DNA from: CAYNLK01 sp964398055
Lineage (GTDB): Bacteria; Chloroflexota; Anaerolineae; 4572-78; J111
Direction of reading: 5' to 3'
Assembly: GCA_964398055.1 (NCBI GenBank)
Contig: CAYNLK010000016.1
Coordinates: 1 to 64,000, forward strand
DNA length: 64,000 bases
Below are positions 51,913 to 60,037 of the stretch, piece after piece (position 1 is the first letter of the stretch; each line of letters begins with the position of its first letter). A program made the translations under genes and the position numbers. The notes under the pieces are model-generated. The model saw only the letters and a program-made list of their open reading frames with translations, was not told the origin of the DNA and did not search any database.

Positions 51913-54807
51913 TTGAAAATTAAAACCTGCAACCTGCAACTTGTAACCTGGATCCTGCTGCTGGCCTTTTTTCTGCGGGTCAACGGCCTGGACTTTGGCC
52001 TGCCCTACGTTTTTCACGACGACGAGCATCAATACGTTGAAGCCGGCCTGGCTTTTTTGAATAGCCCTCAGGCCGCCTTTGAGGCTTTGGCCAAATTAAA
52101 TAACCCCCCCCTCTTCAAAGTGACGTTGGGCAGCTTGTATTTTCTGTATACCTATCTCCTTCTTCCTGATCCCGCCGACCAACAGGCCGCCCTCGGCGCC
52201 GAACTGTGGCTAACTTTCTTCCAATACACCGGCCGCCTGGCCAGCGCTGCCCTGGGCTGGCTGACCGTGGCCCTGCTCTTTGCCCTGGGGAAACGGCTTT
52301 ACAACCCCACCGCGGGCCTGTTGGCCGCTTTCTTGCTGGCCGTTGCTTTTCTGCCCGTTCGCGAAGCCCACTTTGCCGTCAATGATACGCCTTTAACTTT
52401 CCTGGTCACCCTGACGCTCTACCTGGCCGCCGGGATTCTGCGCCGGGGCCGTTGGCTTGATTACCTGGCCGCCGGTTTTGCCATTGGCCTGGCCAGCGCG
52501 ACCAAATATACCGGCGTCTATCTACTGGCGGCGCTGCTGGTCGCTCACCTCCTCGGCGATCATGGTCGCCGCCTGCGGCAAGCCAAAAGGAATTGGCCGG
52601 GCCTGTTTTTCTCACCGCGACTGTGGGCCGGCCTGGCGCTGGCCGCAGTTGGCTTTGTAGCCGCCGCGCCGGTGGTATTGACGGCCTGGCCGGAGTTGAT
52701 CCGCCACCTAGGTAAGTTGTCTGAATACGGCCAATCCGGCTATCACGATTTGCTGCTGGCGCCCCCTCTGGGAGGCGGCTGGCTGTTTTACCTGACCAGT
52801 TTGGGCTGGGGCGTTGGTTGGCCAATGTTCACCGCCCTATTGGCCGCCGTGGTAGCCGCTATCATTTTTCATTACCGCGAAGATTTGCTCCTGGCAATTT
52901 TTGCCCTGGCCCTATTCATCGGCATGGGCGCGCAGCAGATGGTCTTTGTCCGTTTTATCCTGCCGGTTGTGCCGCCGCTGATTTTACTGCTGGCCGCCTG
53001 GCTGGTGCGGCTGCGCCAGCTTAATTGGCTGCGAAACCACCGGCCGCTCTGGGCGCTGCTGTTGATTTTTCTGGTCGCGCCGCCGCTGGCCACGTCATTT
53101 TGGTTTGGCGTGCTTTTGAGTCGCCCGGACACCCGCGAGCTGGCGGCCGACTGGCTGCAGGCCAACCTGCCCGACGGCGCGGTGATCTACCCCGAAATCC
53201 ACGCCGTGCCCCGCTACGACGTAATGGGGCGGGTGTCGCTGCCCTACGTCCAGCTCGACGAGCTGGCCTTCAACCAGCCCGACCCGCTGGCTTTCTACCA
53301 GGCCCAGGGCCTCCAATACATCATCGCCAGCGACTTTCACCACGACCGTCAATTCAGCGACCCGGCCAAAGAAGCCGGACGCCAACAATGGCTGGATACT
53401 CTCCGCCAACAGCAATTAATCCAGGAATTTCAGCCCTATTGGCGGCCCAGCGATTGGTTCACTTTTGACCTGCGCTACGGTCCCTGGCACGATACGCTCC
53501 TGCGCCGGCTACCCGGCCCGGTGATCCGGGTCTATGCGGTTGAGCCAGCGCCTGCTCGACAGCAACTGAACCCGTTTGTAGAGGCAAACCAACTCCTGGA
53601 TAAAGCTGCGCTCTATGGTTACGAGTTAGAACCGACCCTGGCAACCCCGGCCGGTGAAGTGAAAGTGGCGATTTACTGGCTCAAACGCAACTGGCAGGAA
53701 ACCGATGGCTGGTTTGTCGCCCTGGCCGATGAGCAGGGTTTTGAACTGACCCGTGCCCCGGCCGAATTGGCGCCTGAATTTGAGCCAGAATTTCAGCGCG
53801 ACGGCCGCACGCTCAAAAGTGAAGCTAAGTTGGCCCTGCCAGCGGGAACCCCGCCGGGCGCTTATCAACTCCGCCTGGGCCTGTCCGACCGGGCGCAAGC
53901 CAACGAGTTGGCCTCGCTGACGATCCCATCGGCCCAAGTGACGGTCACTGAGCCTGAATCCCCGGCCGAGTCCACCAACCTGACCGGGAGCCTCGAGGTC
54001 AGGCTGGCCCCCGGCCTCGCTTTGGTTTCGGCCGAGCTCCAGCCAGATAGCCTGGTGATTGGCGAGGATAACTGGCTGGTACTGCTGTGGGCGGCCACTG
54101 CTCAGATTGAGCAGGATTACAGCCTCGAGCTAACCCTGCTCGACTCGCAGGAGCACAGCCTGGCCAGTTGGAGCGGCCAGCCGGTGTACGGCCGTCACCC
54201 CACCTCAACCTGGCCGGCCGGCCGGTTGGTGCGCGACCCCTGGAATTTGACATTACCGGAAACTGAGACCGGCCTGGTCGCCGAGGCGACCTATCAACTG
54301 CGCCTGGCTGTTCTGGATGAGGCTGGCAATGTCGCCGGGAGCGCGCCGCTGGGGCCGGTGCAGGTCAGCAGTCGCCGTCGCAGTGCGACCATCCCGGTGA
54401 TGCAGCAGACCGTCGCCGCTACCTGGGGTGAGGCTATTAAACTACTGGGCTTTAATATTAGAGCCATTCCCGACACAGCCAATAGCGGCTGGTTGGAGCT
54501 GGACCTGTTCTGGCAAAGCCTGGCCGCCACCGGCACGGATTATTGGGTCGGCCTCAAGTTGGTCGACGGGCACGGCCAGGTGATATTAATCCAAGATGCC
54601 CCGCCTAAAGGCGGCGACGCGCCGACCAGCAGTTGGCAGCCAGGCGAGGTGGTGCACGATTTTCGCTCGCTGCGCTACGATAACCTGGCAATGGACCGGA
54701 CCTACCAGTTAACAATCTCGCTCATAAACCCGCAGACCGGCCAGGCTGTCCCGGCTAAAAAAGATGGCCAAAGCGCCGACACGCTTTTGCTAACCTCGTG
54801 GCCCTAA
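51913..54807 (+). CDS. GT-C (GT39-like) membrane glycosyltransferase, three beta domains, 964 aa
   Basis: Seen: N-terminus and first membrane segment (11-24) partly encoded by a heptamer array (51924-51951), then VFHDDEHQYVEAG with Asp36-Asp37-Glu38 at the catalytic site, NNPPLFK, FAVNDTPLTFL, ATKYTGVYLL, about ten membrane segments, and RYDVMGRVSLPY in the soluble part. Three beta-sandwich units start near 560, 694 and 835 (ALYGYEL with VAIYWL; a middle copy with YGRHPTSTWPAG; KLLGFNI with LDLFWQ and PTSSWQPGE). TTG 51913 is the start used; no ribosome site is evident. The DDEH version of the site sets it apart from the FLTxDE type. Confidence 0.84.
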   Translation: MKIKTCNLQLVTWILLLAFFLRVNGLDFGLPYVFHDDEHQYVEAGLAFLNSPQAAFEALAKLNNPPLFKVTLGSLYFLYTYLLLPDPADQQAALGAELWLTFFQYTGRLASAALGWLTVALLFALGKRLYNPTAGLLAAFLLAVAFLPVREAHFAVNDTPLTFLVTLTLYLAAGILRRGRWLDYLAAGFAIGLASATKYTGVYLLAALLVAHLLGDHGRRLRQAKRNWPGLFFSPRLWAGLALAAVGFVAAAPVVLTAWPELIRHLGKLSEYGQSGYHDLLLAPPLGGGWLFYLTSLGWGVGWPMFTALLAAVVAAIIFHYREDLLLAIFALALFIGMGAQQMVFVRFILPVVPPLILLLAAWLVRLRQLNWLRNHRPLWALLLIFLVAPPLATSFWFGVLLSRPDTRELAADWLQANLPDGAVIYPEIHAVPRYDVMGRVSLPYVQLDELAFNQPDPLAFYQAQGLQYIIASDFHHDRQFSDPAKEAGRQQWLDTLRQQQLIQEFQPYWRPSDWFTFDLRYGPWHDTLLRRLPGPVIRVYAVEPAPARQQLNPFVEANQLLDKAALYGYELEPTLATPAGEVKVAIYWLKRNWQETDGWFVALADEQGFELTRAPAELAPEFEPEFQRDGRTLKSEAKLALPAGTPPGAYQLRLGLSDRAQANELASLTIPSAQVTVTEPESPAESTNLTGSLEVRLAPGLALVSAELQPDSLVIGEDNWLVLLWAATAQIEQDYSLELTLLDSQEHSLASWSGQPVYGRHPTSTWPAGRLVRDPWNLTLPETETGLVAEATYQLRLAVLDEAGNVAGSAPLGPVQVSSRRRSATIPVMQQTVAATWGEAIKLLGFNIRAIPDTANSGWLELDLFWQSLAATGTDYWVGLKLVDGHGQVILIQDAPPKGGDAPTSSWQPGEVVHDFRSLRYDNLAMDRTYQLTISLINPQTGQAVPAKKDGQSADTLLLTSWP
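51924..51951. repeat. Heptamer array, aacctgc x4
   Basis: Units aacctgc, aacctgc, aacttgt, aacctgg in the N-terminal codons of the 51913-54807 gene. Confidence 0.78.
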
Positions 54808-54821
54808 GGCATACTGAAGCC

Positions 54822-57425
54822 ATGTCGAACCAGCAACCCTGGCTGTTAAAATTCATCCTGCCCTTGACCCTACTCCTGGCCGCAATAGCCGCGATCTGGC
54901 TGCCCCTGCCAATGGCCGTCCGCCTGGTTGCCGCCGCCCTGCTGACTGCCTTTTTGCCCGGCTACTACCTGCTCCAGGCCATCGGCTGGCCGGTTGAAGA
55001 CCGGCTGACCCAACTGGTGCTGGCCATCGGTGGTAGTTTTGGGCTGACGATTGTCGGCAGTTTGGGGCTGCTCTATCTGGCCGGCTCTCTATCGACGACT
55101 CTGATCGTGCTTGGCCTCGTTCTGATCTGCCTGGTATTGATGGTCATCGGCCTGCGGCGCTCGACCCCCGGCCGCCTGGCTGAACGGGCCGATCTATATT
55201 TCTTCATTCCGGTGGCCGTGGCTGCTTTCTTCAGTCTAACCGGCCTGGGCTACGCCGACTACTGGGGCGACGAGATGAACGGCCTCCTACGGGCCATCTC
55301 GATCATCGGCGGCCGGGCCGAAACCATCTTTGAGCATACCAAAGGACCGGTGGAAATTCTGCTGCCGGCCGTTTTTGGCCTGCTGGCCGGCAGTTTTGAC
55401 CCTTTTACCCTGCGCTTCCCCTTTGCCCTGGCTTACATTGCCGGGGTCGGCGGCTTTTTCCTGCTGGTGCGGGGCCTGTTCAACCGGTACGTGGCCCTGC
55501 TTGCCAGCCTGATTCTGGCCCTTAACGGCCTGTACCTGGCCTTTGGCCGGCTGGTCCAGTATCAGGCCGTTGTGTTCGTGATGACCGGCCTGGCCCTGCT
55601 GCTGGCCTGGCGTTTTTACCGGACCGGCGCGGCTAACGCCCTGGGCTTGAGTCTATTCCTGGTGGGGGTGGGCTTGCTGGCCCATTACGATATGCTGTTG
55701 GCGCTGCCGCCGCTGGCCTACCTGATCTGGCGGCGTTTTGGCTGGCAGGGGCCGGCCTGGCGCCGAGCCTGGCCCCAGTTGGCCGCAAGCGCCCTCATTT
55801 TAGCGGTGGTCACGGCCGGATTTTACCTGCCTTTCTGGTTGCATCCCCACGCCGAGACAACTTCGGCCTACCTGGCCCGGCGCATCTCGGCCTCCGGCCT
55901 GGTCAGCAACAACTTCGACCAACTCTACATGTTCGCCGTGATGTACAACTCCAGCTACTACGTTGCTTTCATCACCCTGCTGGGGCTGGGCTACCTGGGC
56001 GTTGAGCTGGCTCGACTGGGGCGCGCCCGCTCCGCCAATAGAAAAATCCGGCTGACTTTGGCGGTCGCTCTGATCTTGATTTTAGGAGCCGCCCTGGCCG
56101 GCCAGGTCAGCCTGATTCCGCTGCTGATCACGTTGTTGCTGCTGGGGCTGCTGGTCGGTTTCTCGGCGGCTTCAGTCGAACTCAAAATGATTTATCTCTG
56201 GGTCGGCGTCTCGTTTATTGGCTATGTTTTTCTGGTCGACTACCCCCGCACCCATCTGCGCATCATCTATCCCGGCTGGTCGGTGCTGGCCGCCCTGGCT
56301 TTGGTCGAGGGCGAAGCGGCAGTGCGGCGCAAGCTACCCGGCTCAACTCAGCGCTGGCTTACCGCCGGAGCAATCATCGCTTTGGGCGTGCTGCTGCTTT
56401 TATTCGCCGGTTACCAATACCTGTTGTTTGTGGACGTAGAACGGGAGTACATCTTTACCTATCCCCAGCACAAAAATTCCCTCTATTGGGAAGATGACAA
56501 TTTTCCCTTTGGCTCACGCCGGCTGTACGGCGCGCCCCACCGCCTGGGCTGGCAGATGGTCAACCAGCTCTACCGCCAGGGTGGGCTACAAGGGGACTGG
56601 GACAGCAATGACCACGGCGCCAATCTGTTCTGGTATACCCTGGGCGCGCCCCGGCAGCCCTGCTACCCGCGCTACTATTTCTTGACCGAATTTGAGCAAA
56701 AAGACAGTGAAGGCGACCCGCCGCCCAACCTGGCCGAGATGGGGTATGGGCTGATTGGGCAGGTCTGGAACCGGGACCGCCGCCAGCTCGAAATCTATGA
56801 GTTGGCCCCCGCCGGTTCCGACCGGGAGTTGACCATCTGGGCTGAACCGTCTACGTATCGCCCCAACCTTATGCCGCAGGATTTTGAGACGTGGCCGTAT
56901 GAGCAGCATCAGGCGACAATAGAGGAGGTAGCCCAGCCCCTGTCTCCACCGCCCACCTTCAAACCGAGTCCCGCTGCCCTGGCTGAAATTGCGAATCATT
57001 ACCAGGACCCCCGTATCAAGCAGGTGCGGGACAGCGTGGCCCTGGTTGGCTATCAATTGGACCAACGCTGGCAGAAGCCGGGCGGGGCCATTCTGCTGAC
57101 GCTCTACTGGCAGGCCGTCGAGGTGGTTAACCTGCCCTATAAGATCTTCACCCACCTGGAAAACAATGCCGGTGAGCTGTGGAGCCAGGCCGACGACTTG
57201 CCCGCCTGCGGTAGCCGGCCCACCCAACGCTGGCGAGTCGGTGAAATTGTGGCCGACCGCCACCTGCTGAAACTGCCGGCCAACCTGCCGCCCGGCGACT
57301 ATCGTATCCAGGTAGGTCTATACGAACCGGAAACGGGTCTGCGCATGGACCGGCTCGACTCGCTGGGCAACCCCCAGGGCGTCAGCTTTGAGCTAACCAC
57401 CGTCACCATCCCCGCCGCCAATTGA
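54822..57425 (+). CDS. GT-C (GT39-like) membrane glycosyltransferase with extra N-terminal helices, 867 aa
   Basis: ATG 54822 is preferred over an upstream GTG at 54798 that overlaps the previous gene. Seen: an added N-terminal block (1-125) with four membrane segments, then YADYWGDEMNGLL with Asp150-Glu151 at the catalytic site, HTKGPVEILLP, FGRLVQYQAVV, LAHYDMLLALPPL, YPRTHLRIIYPGW, and one beta-sandwich (from about 728; ALVGYQL, LTLYWQ, KIFTHLENNAGE, RPTQRWRVGE, PPGDYRI). Last gene of the fifteen-gene plus-strand GT-C run; a 158-bp gap with two heptamer arrays follows. Confidence 0.84.
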   Translation: MSNQQPWLLKFILPLTLLLAAIAAIWLPLPMAVRLVAAALLTAFLPGYYLLQAIGWPVEDRLTQLVLAIGGSFGLTIVGSLGLLYLAGSLSTTLIVLGLVLICLVLMVIGLRRSTPGRLAERADLYFFIPVAVAAFFSLTGLGYADYWGDEMNGLLRAISIIGGRAETIFEHTKGPVEILLPAVFGLLAGSFDPFTLRFPFALAYIAGVGGFFLLVRGLFNRYVALLASLILALNGLYLAFGRLVQYQAVVFVMTGLALLLAWRFYRTGAANALGLSLFLVGVGLLAHYDMLLALPPLAYLIWRRFGWQGPAWRRAWPQLAASALILAVVTAGFYLPFWLHPHAETTSAYLARRISASGLVSNNFDQLYMFAVMYNSSYYVAFITLLGLGYLGVELARLGRARSANRKIRLTLAVALILILGAALAGQVSLIPLLITLLLLGLLVGFSAASVELKMIYLWVGVSFIGYVFLVDYPRTHLRIIYPGWSVLAALALVEGEAAVRRKLPGSTQRWLTAGAIIALGVLLLLFAGYQYLLFVDVEREYIFTYPQHKNSLYWEDDNFPFGSRRLYGAPHRLGWQMVNQLYRQGGLQGDWDSNDHGANLFWYTLGAPRQPCYPRYYFLTEFEQKDSEGDPPPNLAEMGYGLIGQVWNRDRRQLEIYELAPAGSDRELTIWAEPSTYRPNLMPQDFETWPYEQHQATIEEVAQPLSPPPTFKPSPAALAEIANHYQDPRIKQVRDSVALVGYQLDQRWQKPGGAILLTLYWQAVEVVNLPYKIFTHLENNAGELWSQADDLPACGSRPTQRWRVGEIVADRHLLKLPANLPPGDYRIQVGLYEPETGLRMDRLDSLGNPQGVSFELTTVTIPAAN

Positions 57426-57473
57426 CTGTTTTGACCACCCTCTGCCAATTGTGTACAATCCGAGGTCTGAAAG

Positions 57474-57515
57474 GAGATTGGGGATTGGAAATTGGAGATT
57501 GGAGATTGGAGATTC
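57474..57515. repeat. Heptamer array, gagattg x6
   Basis: Units gagattg, gggattg, gaaattg, gagattg, gagattg, gagattc in the gap between the GT-C run and the FAD oxidoreductase. Confidence 0.88.
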
Positions 57516-57540
57516 CCAACCAGAGACTATCCCTAAGCAG

Positions 57541-57571
57541 TTCACAATTCACCATTCACAATTCACAATTC
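57541..57571. repeat. Heptamer array, ttcacaa x4
   Basis: Units ttcacaa, ttcacca, ttcacaa, ttcacaa and a partial fifth, ending 12 bp before the ATG of the FAD oxidoreductase. Confidence 0.88.
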
Positions 57572-57583
57572 TAGTAGGCTTGC

Positions 57584-59038
57584 ATGGTTGACCATCCAAC
57601 TGAGCTAAAAACCGACGTCGTCATCATCGGCGCCGGACCGACCGGCCTGACCGCGGCTTATCAATTGCACAAAATCGGCCAACGGACCGTTGTTCTGGAA
57701 AAAGGAGCTATCGTCGGCGGGATTGCCCGCACCGAGAACTACAAAGGCTACGGCATCGATATCGGCGGCCATCGCTTCTACACCAAAGTGCCGGAAGTGG
57801 AGGCCATGTGGCACGAGGTGCTGGGAGACGATTTTCTGCGGCGCAACCGGCTGTCGCGCATCTACTACAACCGTAAATTCTTTTACTACCCCATCCGCTT
57901 TTTTGACGCCCTGGTCAAGCTAGGCCCCCTTGAAAGCGTCCGGGTCGGTCTGAGCTACCTTATGGCCCGGCTCAAACCCCATCCGCACGAGGATAACCTG
58001 GAGCAGTGGGTTTCCAATCGCTTTGGCAAACGGCTCTATGAAATCTTCTTCAAAACCTACACCGAAAAGGTTTGGGGCATACCCTGCACCCAGGTCAAAG
58101 CCGAGTGGGCCGCCCAGCGAATCAAGGGCCTATCGCTGACCACCGCGGTTAAGAACGCCTTGTTCAACTCGGAGGGCCAGTCGGTTAAAACCCTGATCGA
58201 TACTTTTTATTATCCGCGGCGGGGACCGGGTATGCTCTGGACGCGGGTGCAAGAGATCCTTGAAGCCAACCGGCATCAGGTTATCGTCAACGCCGACGTG
58301 GTCGAAATCCAACTGAACGGCAGCCGGGTCAGGCAGATTGTGGCCGCTACGCCCACCGGCCCGGTTATTGCCTCCGGCGATCATTTCATCTCCAGTATGC
58401 CCCTCAGTGAGCTGGTGCTCAAAATGAAGCCCGCCCCGCCCCCGGCCATCCTTGAGGCCGCCCGCAAGCTGACTTACCGGGATTTTTTGACGGTGGCTCT
58501 GATCATCCGGCGCAGCGACCTGTTTCCCGACAACTGGATTTACGTCCACAGCCCCGAGGTCAAAGTGGGCCGGATCCAAAACTTCAGGAATTGGAGCCCG
58601 GACATGATCCCCGCCTCCCAACCCGATACTACCTGCATTGGGCTGGAATATTTTTGCAGCGAGGGCGACGAACTGTGGCGACAGCCGGATGAGGCGCTGG
58701 TCGCCCTGGGCCGGCAAGAGTTGGCTCAACTGGGCCTGGCCGCCGCCGCCGACGTGATCGACGGCGTGGTCTATCGCCAGCCTAAAGCCTATCCGGTCTA
58801 CATGGGTGAATACAAAGCCTATCTGGAGACGATCAAGGCTTACCTGGCCGGCCTCGAAAACCTGCAAACGGCCGGTCGAAACGGGCTGCACATGTACAAC
58901 AACCAGGACCACTCCATGCTGACCGCAATGTTGGCGGTCAAGAATATTTTGGGGGACGATGCGCGGCACGACCTCTGGTCGGTCAATACCGAGCGGTCGT
59001 ATCACGAGGAGATCCGCCTTCCCAGTCCGCCGGGTTAG
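57584..59038 (+). CDS. FAD-dependent oxidoreductase of the amine-oxidase/UDP-galactopyranose-mutase-like type, 484 aa
   Basis: Flavoprotein. Seen: dinucleotide-binding VVIIGAGPTGLTAAYQL (12-28), the acidic end of the second strand at LEK (38-40), VGGIARTE (44-51) and IDIGGHRFYTK (58-68), which together mark the protoporphyrinogen-oxidase/UGM superfamily; WGIPCTQVKAEWAAQRI in mid-protein; and NNQDHSMLTAM with YHEE near the end, the second FAD-binding region. The gene is followed after three bases by a GT2 enzyme, a common pairing. Family members in such pairs may isomerise or oxidise a sugar or reduce a polyprenoid; which applies here cannot be told. No signal peptide. Confidence 0.87.
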   Translation: MVDHPTELKTDVVIIGAGPTGLTAAYQLHKIGQRTVVLEKGAIVGGIARTENYKGYGIDIGGHRFYTKVPEVEAMWHEVLGDDFLRRNRLSRIYYNRKFFYYPIRFFDALVKLGPLESVRVGLSYLMARLKPHPHEDNLEQWVSNRFGKRLYEIFFKTYTEKVWGIPCTQVKAEWAAQRIKGLSLTTAVKNALFNSEGQSVKTLIDTFYYPRRGPGMLWTRVQEILEANRHQVIVNADVVEIQLNGSRVRQIVAATPTGPVIASGDHFISSMPLSELVLKMKPAPPPAILEAARKLTYRDFLTVALIIRRSDLFPDNWIYVHSPEVKVGRIQNFRNWSPDMIPASQPDTTCIGLEYFCSEGDELWRQPDEALVALGRQELAQLGLAAAADVIDGVVYRQPKAYPVYMGEYKAYLETIKAYLAGLENLQTAGRNGLHMYNNQDHSMLTAMLAVKNILGDDARHDLWSVNTERSYHEEIRLPSPPG

Positions 59039-59041
59039 CTT

Positions 59042-60034
59042 ATGTCTGCAACTCAACCCCAACTCTCAATTGTCATTCCGGTTTTCAACGAAGAGGGTAA
59101 TCTCCAGTTGCTGCATCAGCAGTTGACCAAGGTGCTGACCGGCCTGGCCCGGCCCTACGAGATCATCTTCGTCAACGATGGCAGCAGCGATGGCTCGGCT
59201 GAAATCTTGACCGGCCTGTTTGCGCAGGATGTCGCCGTTCAGGTCATCAACTTTCGGCGAAATTTTGGCAAGACTGCCGCCCTGACCGCCGGCTTTCGCC
59301 ACAGCCGCGGCGACATCATTATCACCCTCGACGCCGACCTGCAAGATGATCCCGCCGAGATCCCGGCGCTGCTGGCCCGGCTCGAAGAGGGGTACGACCT
59401 GGTAGCGGCCTGGCGCTACCATCGCCACGACCCTATCGACAAAACCTGGCCGTCCCGCCTCTTCAATTGGGCCGTCGCCGCCTTCACCGGCATCCGCCTG
59501 CACGACTTCAATTGCGGCTTCAAAGTCTACCGCCGGACCGTGACCGAGCAGATCCCGTTCTACAGCGACTTTCATCGCTTTACCCCGGTGTTGGCCGCCC
59601 ACCAGGGCTTCCGCTTGACCGAAGTGCCGGTGCAGCATCATCCCCGCCACTCTGGCAGTTCCAAATATGGGCTGAGGCGGACCGGGCGCGGATTGCTCGA
59701 TTTTGTCACTGTGCTGTTCCTGACTACCTATCTCAAGCATCCGCTGCGCCTGTTTGGCACAATGGGCCTGGCTATCTTTGGGCTGGGGGGATTGATCGAG
59801 TTATACCTGGCCGGGTTATGGCTGCTGCGGGCAGCCGGCCTGGCCGAGGTGCCGCCGATCGGCACCCGGCCTCTCTTTACCGTCGGCATCCTGGCCATGA
59901 TCCTGGGCATCCAGCTCTTCTCGACCGGTCTGCTGGGCGAGATGCTGCGTTACTTCACCTTCCGCCCGGAACAAGAATATTCAATTGAAAAAATCTTGAA
60001 CCACGCCGAAGTCGCGTCCAAAATGACGAGCTAA
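59042..60034 (+). CDS. GT2 family polyprenyl-phosphate sugar synthase with two membrane helices (GtrB/DPM-like), 330 aa
   Basis: Would transfer a sugar from a nucleotide donor to polyprenyl phosphate at the cytoplasmic face. Seen: SIVIPVFNEE (9-18), VNDGSSDGS (44-52), FRRNFGKTAA (71-80), metal-binding LDADLQDDP (96-104), FNCGFKVYRR (156-165), HHPRHSGSSKYG (199-210), then two membrane helices (about 236-264 and 278-302). Length and layout match GtrB-type enzymes. Placed three bases after the FAD oxidoreductase and three before the GT-C pseudogene, so the three formed one operon. Confidence 0.92.
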   Translation: MSATQPQLSIVIPVFNEEGNLQLLHQQLTKVLTGLARPYEIIFVNDGSSDGSAEILTGLFAQDVAVQVINFRRNFGKTAALTAGFRHSRGDIIITLDADLQDDPAEIPALLARLEEGYDLVAAWRYHRHDPIDKTWPSRLFNWAVAAFTGIRLHDFNCGFKVYRRTVTEQIPFYSDFHRFTPVLAAHQGFRLTEVPVQHHPRHSGSSKYGLRRTGRGLLDFVTVLFLTTYLKHPLRLFGTMGLAIFGLGGLIELYLAGLWLLRAAGLAEVPPIGTRPLFTVGILAMILGIQLFSTGLLGEMLRYFTFRPEQEYSIEKILNHAEVASKMTS

Positions 60035-60037
60035 CCT

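Noticed and set aside
51262..52032. 256-codon minus-strand frame across the 988-aa/964-aa junction
   Set aside because: Antisense to two well-supported genes; composition is a GC-rich shadow without domains.
58130..59062. 310-codon open frame opposite the FAD oxidoreductase
   Set aside because: Antisense shadow of a gene with clear flavoprotein motifs; its translation is low-complexity Gly/Val/His-rich with no family pattern.
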